Shown: positions 61,301-64,000 of the stretch, one piece after another
Layout: each line of letters begins with the position of its first letter
How positions within the stretch are numbered: position 1 is the first letter of the stretch
NCBI GenBank assembly: GCA_037951105.1
Contig: JBAMJV010002965.1
Span: forward strand, 62,001 to 126,000
Source of the DNA: Echinarachnius parma
Lineage: Eukaryota; Echinodermata; Echinoidea; Clypeasteroida; Echinarachniidae
Direction: 5' to 3'
DNA length: 64,000 nucleotides
Position numbers and translations under genes: made by a program
Notes under the pieces: model-generated
Seen by the model: the letters and a program-made list of their open reading frames with translations, nothing else
What the model was told of the DNA's origin: nothing
The model's database searches: none

Positions 61301-63758
61301 GGAGAGATAATCACTGAGATAGATGAGCTCCATCAAACGGCGAGAGAAGCGGACGTCTGATGTGATTGAGGGAAAGCTCTCTCAACTGCATGATCTTGAG
61401 GTTTTTGATCGACAAAAAGCTTCAAGATGCCAGATCTGCTACGGAGGCAGTTGATAAGGTCCAGGATGGGCTCAAAGGTGTCTCTCGGATTGGATCATCT
61501 CGAGCAGTATTTGCGCGAAAACAACATCCGCATCCTTGGCATACTAGGAACGCCCAATGAAAAACACAGACCAGCTGGTCTGCAAGCTAGCAAAAAGCGT
61601 TGGAGTCGACCTTTCTCACCGAGATATCGATAGGTTGCATCACATTTCCCGTCGGCCTGCAGCCGGGGGTCGAGATCAATCACAATCAATCACAATCGAT
61701 GAGAAGACGCCGTACACTCAAAGCCCATCACAGGCTATTGAGTGTTACAGGAGATACAATACATCATATTAGTTGTACATAATTATTACAACTTAATACA
61801 CTTATAAAGATGAACTATGAATGAAAGAACTAACTCTACTCTAGAAGGCCATCCACCAGCATGTTGATCTTATCAGTGACTATTAAGAAGACACGGTTCA
61901 CACACAGCTGCTCGCAGGCTATGGACAGCCACAGGGGATATCATACCCATTCTACCCAATGATCATTGGACACTTATAGTTTACACACTTTAATGAATGA
62001 AATTTATCATTTAAGAACTTACTCTAGGAGGCCATCAGCCAGAGTGTTGATCTTATCTGTGACTTTTGAGAAGACGCCATACACACGCAGCTCCTCGCAG
62101 GCTATGGACAGCCAAAGGGGGTTCTGTGAAGCTTCTTTGCCCAGCAGACTTGCCATCTGCTCTTCATCCAGACGCTTGTTGAACTTGCCCAGGACTTCAG
62201 ACACGATCTCCTACAGAGGCACAACAAATGTTTATTGACATAATAAAAGAGAAGTCAATAAGCCACCGCTTTCGATCATTGCAGAATAACGACAGAAAAG
62301 GATAAAAACATGAGCTTTTGCTCAGAAGCTCCTCGCAGGCAATGGACAGCCACAGGGGATTCTGTTCCATCTGCTCTTCATCCAGACGCTTGTTGAACTT
62401 GCCCAGGACTTCAGACACGATCTCCTACAGAGGTACAAACAAATATATACTGACGTTGATAAGTTATGGTACTGGTTGCGTTGGCATGCTCATTTTCCAT
62501 ACAATCTATTTTGATAGTAAAGACAAAAAGTGTTTTTATGCTGATAAAATGCCCTAGTCGGACACATCTTCAACCTTCTTGTCTCTATTATCCAGTTGAG
62601 TGACCAGAAGTTCTGGTTTGAAATTCCTCTCCCTCGGGGTTTGGTGGGGTGGGTGTCAATAAACAAAGATCTGATGGAAGACTAGACGGATGGAAGATGA
62701 TTTGATTTAATTAGATTTGATTTTGATTTGATTTACTAACCCTCCTTGTTTCCATGTCCAGTGGATTGACCAACAGCTCTTCTGGTTTGATAGTCCGCTC
62801 CCTCAGGGCTCGGTGGGGCGGGGTGTCGTTGATCATGGAGAAGACGCAGCGGATCTGGGGAGCCAGCTTGGAGGGCAGCCAGCGCAGAGAGTTGGACGAC
62901 CGGTCTTCATCAAGCTACATAAGTAAATGAGGAGAAACAAAATATGTAGTTTTCATTTCTAACCAGATTGAGAATAAAGCAAACTATAAATGCATAGATC
63001 ATGGACAAGACGCAGCAGATCTGGGGAGCCAGCTTGGAGGGCAGCCAGCGCAAGGAGTTGGACGACCGGTCTTCATCAAGCTGTAGTAGCAAATGAAGAG
63101 AATTAAACATGTAGTTTATTTCCATTTCAGAACTAACAAACTCAAGATTGAAGTGGAACTAAACAGGCATATATCATGGCGAAGACACAGTGGATCTGGG
63201 GAGCCAGTTTGGAAAGCAGCAAACACAGGGAGTTGGACGACCGGTCTTTCATCAAGCTGTATCAGCAAATAAAAGGAAAAACGTAAAACCTGGGACCTGT
63301 TTCATGAAAGGGTCTTAGCTAAGACCGTCTAAACTGTCACACGACTGTGATAGATATACAGACATATGGATGATGTTTGTTCCGATCATAAAGGTTGGAA
63401 GCATATCATGTAAATATCAAAGTTATACCAATGAGATAAGACCCTTTCATGAAACGGGGCCCTGGTTATGAACTTATGCCATACTTCAGGTCATGGTTGA
63501 GTCTTCCATGATAGTAGAAAACCAAAATGTGAAACGTCACCCATACTTAACTTCCATGAAAAGTAAACGAAGATAAAGAGGGCTGGGTTTATGAAGAATG
63601 CAATTATCAAGTTTTCTAGTATAATAAATAGGTAAATATAGTTTACTTACCTGATTGAGTGCATCTATGACTATGACGGTGGGTCCAGTGTTTGGGTTGG
63701 ACAGCATGCTACTGGCCATCTGGGCAGCCGACTCGTAGTCTTTGGGCATGTTGGAATC
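49180..63758 (-). CDS. NACHT-TPR protein (TTC41 / DDB_G0287407-like), 3' part of gene
   Basis: Fourteen exons join in frame (2010 nt, 669 codons plus stop); the 5' end is outside the window. From the N-terminal side: the NACHT NTPase Walker B strand (TVIVIDALNQ), a helical region after the NTPase, a winged-helix-like DFYHRSLSK segment, a helical HQKLANYF...LIKLNDCKRLAE connector, then TPR-type helix pairs (FKLANTLMRLAFGLNTW; RWYLKALEQC; GIYYEDIRDYHTSYDYFVKW; FGEKHPRTVSAV), and an acidic tail EDEDDDDEE. This order fits the NACHT/TPR proteins related to nephrocystin-3, TTC41 and the proteins annotated as TPR repeat-containing DDB_G0287407-like. They are presumed STAND-type signalling or scaffold ATPases, and the biological role is not established. 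Exons: 63651-63758, 62741-62914, 62023-62210, 60279-60457, 59125-59276, 58285-58437, 57989-58117, 57084-57196, 56118-56250, 55327-55443, 54044-54187, 52372-52452, 50255-50413, 49180-49359. Confidence 0.85.
49405..49539 (-). CDS. alternative terminal exon, copy 2
   Basis: Acceptor ATCACTTTTAG/GTATTC intact. It reads VFGEKHPRTVSAVSCLNESR, YKQIAARKNVV, then a Ser/Leu stretch from an inserted (GATAAT)n repeat, to a stop at 49405. The coding core is open and phase 0, so it could replace copy 1. Confidence 0.5.
   Translation of the reverse strand, partial: VFGEKHPRTVSAVSCLNESRYKQIAARKNVVSLSLSLSLLYCDY
49581..49712 (-). CDS. alternative terminal exon, copy 3
   Basis: Acceptor TTTTAG/GTATTC. It reads VFGEKHTRTVSAVSCFYEPR, YKQIAAIKHIVKLK and an Ile-rich end, stop at 49581. 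Open and in phase 0. Confidence 0.45.
   Translation of the reverse strand, partial: VFGEKHTRTVSAVSCFYEPRYKQIAAIKHIVKLKIIISNIIII
49833..49895 (-). pseudogene. terminal exon copy 4, early stop
   Basis: Acceptor TTTTAG/GTATTC intact. It reads VFGEKHPSTVLAVSSLNEPC, then a stop where copy 1 has Tyr-Lys-Gln. It could still end a transcript but removes the tail. Confidence 0.5.
50028..50150 (-). CDS. terminal exon copy 5, divergent
   Basis: Acceptor TATTTGCAG/GTGTTT. It starts VFGEKHPALC, then leaves the family reading frame through an indel (KLQTASMNHTSNSSNKAYCK) and stops at 50028. Nearest to the upstream exon and the most diverged; 50177-50232 next to it is a fragment of the GGACGG-tailed repeat. 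Confidence 0.4.
   Translation of the reverse strand: MFGEKHPALCKLQTASMNHTSNSSNKAYCKSNNYNYVYNK
50255..50413 (-). CDS. NACHT-TPR exon, TPR pair WYLKALEQC/YDYFVKW
   Basis: Acceptor TTTTCAG/TGGTAC, donor ATTGAG/GTAAGA, phases 0/0. It encodes WYLKALEQCQQAFGDNCKLM, TRIISNTGIYYEDIRDYHTS and YDYFVKWHEVCIE, two TPR-like helices with the GIYYED motif common in this family. Confidence 0.85.
50530..50770 (-). pseudogene. two decayed copies of the preceding TPR exon
   Basis: 50530-50612 (CAGTTATCACCTATCACCTG, CACTGCTCTAAAGACAG) and 50700-50766 (CTTGCAGTTATCACAAAATG) match the 5' half of exon 50255-50413 with indels and stops. Confidence 0.7.
51096..51363. mobile_element. mariner-like MITE (CTACTCAAAAAAAGTTAA ends)
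   Basis: TA-CTACTCAAAAAAAGTTAAAG at the left is mirrored by CTTAACTTTTTTTGAGTAG-TGTA at the right, TA-flanked. Non-coding. Confidence 0.85.
51366..52353. mobile_element. TTAA-flanked MITE, GGGGACCACCAGGC family, copy 2, interrupted
   Basis: Matches 26176-26579 on both sides (TTATATGTTTTGGTACCATT; TTTTTGGGTGTTGGTTCCCT-TTAA) but is split by the insertion at ~51661-52224. Confidence 0.78.
51661..52224. mobile_element. nested element with TCACAAATG ends and repeated TCGTACGA motifs
   Basis: CCTTAGGTCACAAATGTTC at the left is mirrored by GAGCATTTGTGACCTAGGC at the right. It lies inside the older MITE, so it inserted later. It is unusually rich in CG and in ATCGTACGAT-like palindromes, and has no clear protein. 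Confidence 0.75.
52372..52452 (-). CDS. NACHT-TPR exon (81 nt)
   Basis: Acceptor TTGTTTTAG/ATTGGA, donor ATTGAG/GTAATG, phases 0/0. It reads IGDLGKEAEASMTRAILFDR, then GSEEQIE. Confidence 0.82.
52604..52690 (-). mobile_element. tRNA-derived SINE head
   Basis: The minus strand reads TAGCTCAGTCGTTGGAGCAC (A box) and GGTTCGAATCC (B box). Flanked by repetitive sequence. Same family as 34996-35070 and 47703-47790. Confidence 0.6.
53211..53365 (-). pseudogene. decayed copy of exon 54044-54187 (unit 1)
   Basis: ATCTTTGAACATTGTGACTG and CTGCTGTCTCGATGTACTTT match the functional exon, but the frame is broken and the acceptor side is lost. It is part of a ~363-bp tandem array. Confidence 0.75.
53575..53725 (-). 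pseudogene. decayed copy of exon 54044-54187 (unit 2)
   Basis: The donor GAC/GTAAGCC is intact and the 3' two-thirds match the functional exon (GATGTGCTTTTGGGCTTCGT). An indel and a stop near GATTGCCAGTCG break the frame and no acceptor remains. Confidence 0.78.
53902..54010. mobile_element. ~107-bp foldback MITE inside a tandem unit
   Basis: GGTGATTTCAAGTATGGTGT is mirrored by ACACCATACTTGAAATCACC with an almost palindromic centre. It interrupts CTGACATTGGCTACAG, the sequence intact in the neighbouring unit, so it inserted after the array formed. Confidence 0.85.
54044..54187 (-). CDS. NACHT-TPR exon, FKLANTLMRL helix pair
   Basis: Acceptor CAAACAG/TTCAAG, donor AAAGAC/GTAAGC, phases 0/0. 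It encodes FKLANTLMRLAFGLNTWMEC, EGDNTLPAQEAKDEAQKHIE and TAVTMFKD. It is the third and only intact unit of the local array. Confidence 0.85.
54475..54590. repeat. short palindromic repeat (AATTATCTAGATAATT)
   Basis: GCCGGTGTCACACAC and GTGACACTACC ends flank two ATTATCTAGATAAT palindromes. Probably a small MITE. Confidence 0.5.
55327..55443 (-). CDS. NACHT-TPR exon
   Basis: Acceptor CTCCTGCAG/ATTGCC, donor CACAAG/GTATGT, phases 0/0. It encodes IAKLHDFITREQLKDLRPVI and EYCKKAIAIRETLEGPGHK, a TPR-like pair. The AIAIRETLEGPGH end is TPR-typical. Confidence 0.85.
55863..56095. repeat. short exon duplicate joined to a TGACCT repeat fragment
   Basis: 55863-55897 copies the 3' end of exon 56118-56250 (TCAAACAGCTCTCCACAGAG). 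It is followed at 55915-56095 by a degraded unit of the TGACCT repeat family, ending GGCCACTTTGCTGCAGAGGC. Confidence 0.6.
56118..56250 (-). CDS. NACHT-TPR exon
   Basis: Acceptor TTTCTCAG/GGTCCA, donor GACGAG/GTAAGC. It starts with one base of a split Leu codon and reads VQAGQYQQAKGIVDKVLLIE, TEELGSQPERLVELYDLCGE, LFDE. Confidence 0.86.
56395..56885 (-). pseudogene. three decayed copies of exon 57084-57196 (3' part)
   Basis: Near 56395-56437, 56621-56680 and 56824-56880: each has TGTGCTAGGCACTGCAG and (in two) CGATCAGCGGTCAGTTTTCTG-like sequence. The last two keep a donor-like ACTTACA. About 200-bp spacing shows serial tandem duplication. Confidence 0.75.
57084..57196 (-). CDS. NACHT-TPR exon
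   Basis: Acceptor GTTATGTAG/GTTGAT, donor ATTTT/GTAAGT, phase 0 to 2. It reads VDGQYEKMIMNYTEMSESMS, YDDRKLTADRLQCLAHI. Confidence 0.85.
57197..57665. repeat. intron minisatellite (~60-bp units)
   Basis: Repeated CATAACAAAAACAAGAACAAAG and AATGACAATCAAC blocks, about seven units with drift. Lys/Asn-rich frames are artefacts. Confidence 0.85.
57813..57911 (-). pseudogene. near-intact partial copy of exon 57989-58117
   Basis: Reads NDCKRLAECLCDWDMIDRMY, then DSDYSLTYWRK, with the donor AAAG/GTATGT intact; it lost 9 nt (three codons) and the acceptor side. If a cryptic acceptor were used it could act as an alternative exon. More likely a recent partial duplicate. Confidence 0.65.
57989..58117 (-). 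CDS. NACHT-TPR exon, helical connector
   Basis: Acceptor CCACTTCAG/GAATAT, donor AGAAAG/GTATGT, phases 0/0. It reads EYPYQLIKLNDCKRLAECLC, DWDMIDRMYDSDYSSQLLTY, WRK. This segment follows the NACHT module in related proteins. Confidence 0.87.
58285..58437 (-). CDS. NACHT-TPR exon
   Basis: Acceptor CCACTACAG/GCTATC, donor TGTGAG/GTGAGT, phases 0/0. It reads AIRKKYFNAQLAGEDEEEGE, EGGVNTEAMKWWHQKLANYF, ENVSNMDRKCE. HQKLANYF is a recognisable family helix; the acidic insert is low complexity. Confidence 0.87.
58476..58950 (+). repeat. TGACCTTTGACC repeat, degraded copy 4
   Basis: It has the AATTATGCCTCCGCTAT head and diverged units (TGACCTTGACCTTTGACCCC at ~58778). The GGACGG tail is missing. 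It abuts a duplicate of the exon flank (GTAGAGTGGAATGAAAATAAA). Confidence 0.65.
59125..59276 (-). CDS. NACHT-TPR exon with GC donor
   Basis: Reads ASEKGEKAFKAQALPAIKWA, RVYRALRPFLRPFGDSGEGR, VDFYHRSLSK. The next exon starts in phase 0, so the donor must be AAG/GCAAGT, a GC-AG intron; the only GT nearby (GGCAA/GTCAGT) breaks frame. The acceptor AACAAG/GGGCCA has a poor pyrimidine tract because a (TAA)n stretch and a MITE abut it. FYHRSL is a family motif. Confidence 0.82.
59286..59330. repeat. (TAA)n with GTAGCGCAT, SINE-like tail
   Basis: ATAATAATAATATATTTATGTAGCGC resembles the inverted tail of the SINE at 2858-3201. It lies immediately upstream (in transcription) of the exon acceptor at 59277. 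Confidence 0.55.
59331..59850. mobile_element. mariner/pogo-like MITE (TA target, CCGTAAAACTCCGTGTATAA ends)
   Basis: CCGTAAAACTCCGTGTATAAGG at the left is mirrored by CCTTATACACGGAGTTTTACGG at the right, flanked by TA. A second GTGCGCCTTATACAC lies inside, followed by about A20 T19. No transposase. Confidence 0.87.
60279..60457 (-). CDS. NACHT-TPR exon with GC donor
   Basis: Acceptor TTTGCTAG/ACTCCT. It reads LLAQVLERFEDESGGSLMTA, ALCLLECSSAGLLEAELLAI, LGDEDNLMPSNEDEKHKEK, then AAAG/GCAAGT, a second GC donor. Using it gives the phase (1) needed by exon 59125-59276. SSAGLLEAELLAILGD is the winged-helix-like segment after the NTPase. Confidence 0.85.
60533..60608 (-). pseudogene. partial copy of exon 60279-60457 (5' part)
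   Basis: Acceptor CTTTTAG/ACTCCT and LLAQVLERFEDESGG are kept, then the copy ends within the exon without a donor. Confidence 0.75.
61330..61700 (+). pseudogene. broken LINE ORF1 fragment
   Basis: The plus strand reads LDHLEQYLRENNIRILGI, then after a frame change NTDQLVCKLAKSVGVDLSHR and DIDRLHHISRRP. This resembles the ORF1 core of non-LTR retrotransposons (EQYSRRNNxRIxGI ... DIDRSHRxG). Opposite strand to the host gene. The sequence from about 61.0 kb may belong to the same relic. Confidence 0.6.
61843..61945 (-). pseudogene. decayed copy of exon 62023-62210 (3' part)
   Basis: CTCTAGAAGGCCATCCACCA and GTTGATCTTATCAGTGACTA match the functional exon; the frame and donor (TAGA/GTAGAG) have diverged. 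Confidence 0.75.
62023..62210 (-). CDS. NACHT-TPR exon, post-NTPase helices
   Basis: Acceptor CCTCTGTAG/GAGATC, donor CTAGA/GTAAGT, phase 0 to 2. It reads EIVSEVLGKFNKRLDEEQMA, SLLGKEASQNPLWLSIACEE, LRVYGVFSKVTDKINTLADG, LL. NPLWLSIACEELR is a conserved stretch in NACHT/STAND ATPases. Confidence 0.9.
62316..62425 (-). pseudogene. recent partial copy of exon 62023-62210 (5' part)
   Basis: Acceptor CTGTAG/GAGATC. It reads EIVSEVLGKFNKRLDEEQM, then skips 27 nt (still in frame) to EQNPLWLSIACEEL before leaving the homology. Very close match to the functional exon; no donor at the matching place. Confidence 0.75.
62741..62914 (-). CDS. NACHT-TPR exon
   Basis: Acceptor CTTATGTAG/CTTGAT, donor GGAGG/GTTAGT, phases 0/0. 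It reads LDEDRSSNSLRWLPSKLAPQ, IRCVFSMINDTPPHRALRER, TIKPEELLVNPLDMETRR. LRWLPSKLAP resembles the segment after Walker B in NACHT proteins of this class. Confidence 0.9.
62990..63260 (-). pseudogene. two copies of exon 62741-62914 (5' part)
   Basis: 62990-63080 (LDEDRSSNSLRWLPSKLAPQ, then I-C-C-V) and 63170-63257 (one-base insertion after GATGAAAG breaks the frame). Both keep CAG acceptors (CTACAG, ATACAG before CTTGAT) but lack donors. Confidence 0.78.
63291..63464. mobile_element. MITE, GTTTCATGAAAGGGTCTTA ends
   Basis: GTTTCATGAAAGGGTCTTA at the left is mirrored by TAAGACCCTTTCATGAAAC at the right. About 170 bp, non-coding. Confidence 0.85.
63651..63758 (-). CDS. NACHT-TPR exon with Walker B
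   Basis: Acceptor CTGTCATTAG/GATTCC, donor AATCAG/GTAAGT, phases 0/0. It reads DSNMPKDYESAAQMASSMLS, then NPNTGPTVIVIDALNQ. TVIVIDALNQ is the Walker B strand of the NACHT NTPase, so the P-loop exon lies beyond the window. Confidence 0.9.
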
Positions 63759-63856
63759 CTAATGACAGAATAAAACATTAATACAATTTCAGGAATTCAA
63801 TCCTCATTCTATTTGTCAACATATCTTTCTCTCTTCTGGGCTAGCCTAATAAACAT

Positions 63857-64000
63857 TAAAGGGATAGTTGAGCATTGGTCAAACTTAACTTTAGTAACCA
63901 AAACCTGCACCATTACGGTACAAAGTAATAGTTATAATTTCACCATGCTCGAAAAGTATACACAATTAAGTAAAACCCCTGTTATCATTCAAAAAGAGCA
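63857..64000. mobile_element. TTAA MITE, truncated by window edge
   Basis: TTAA-AGGGATAGTTGAGCATTGG followed by GTAACCAAAACCTGCAC and ATTTCACCATGCTCGAAA matches the element starting at 7169. Confidence 0.75.

Noticed and set aside
49405..63260. Exon duplicates as assembly artefacts
   Set aside because: Copies differ by substitutions, indels and a later MITE insertion, so they are real, aged duplications, although the youngest (62316-62425) should be checked in reads.

Overview
This is animal nuclear DNA: AT-rich, with genes in many short exons joined by canonical splice sites, long introns, and a dense load of small inverted-repeat transposons (MITEs), tRNA-derived SINEs, a non-LTR retrotransposon and microsatellites. 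The repeat style, the two gene families and the absence of anything bacterial suggest a marine deuterostome invertebrate, most likely an echinoderm such as a sea urchin. That assignment is inference.

All recognised genes are on the minus strand. (1) 63758 down to 49180 is the 3' part of a NACHT-TPR protein gene. Fourteen exons were read, from the NACHT Walker B strand to an acidic C-terminus (669 codons plus stop, frame kept at every junction); the 5' part lies beyond base 64000. (2) 35633 down to 5750 is a complete N-acetylneuraminate lyase gene (NPL, sialic acid aldolase). It has eleven coding positions (307-308 aa), with a probable CpG-rich promoter and 5' UTR exon near 42.45-42.9 kb. (3) Inside the 13.6-kb NPL intron, on the same strand, is a small candidate gene of unknown function (21585 to 18047) beginning at a CpG-rich region.

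The main novelty is the pattern of exon duplication. NPL carries two intact, phase-matched versions of the exon with the Schiff-base lysine. Including both causes an early stop and skipping both shifts the frame, so they behave as mutually exclusive exons; decayed copies lie beside each. NPL also has a second, shorter 3' terminal exon. The NACHT-TPR gene has five tandem terminal exons with preserved acceptors and different tails, and many of its other exons have one to three full or decayed copies in the adjacent intron. Two of its introns appear to use GC donors.

Repeats by region: 0.3-5 kb GATA microsatellite, MITEs and a SINE; 6.6-9.3 kb TTAA-flanked MITEs with a nested 1-kb repeat made of nuclear-receptor-like half-sites; 10-13 kb two large foldbacks; 16.3-17.5 kb an ATC-type satellite; 22.9-30.8 kb further copies of two repeat families; 31.2-31.6 kb a MITE full of TGACGCA motifs; 37.9-39.7 kb a 5'-truncated LINE with an intact reverse transcriptase frame; 40-48 kb mariner-like and other MITEs, long G/C homopolymers and ATC repeats; 49-64 kb exon duplicates with MITEs between them, plus a broken LINE ORF1 fragment at 61.3-61.7 kb.
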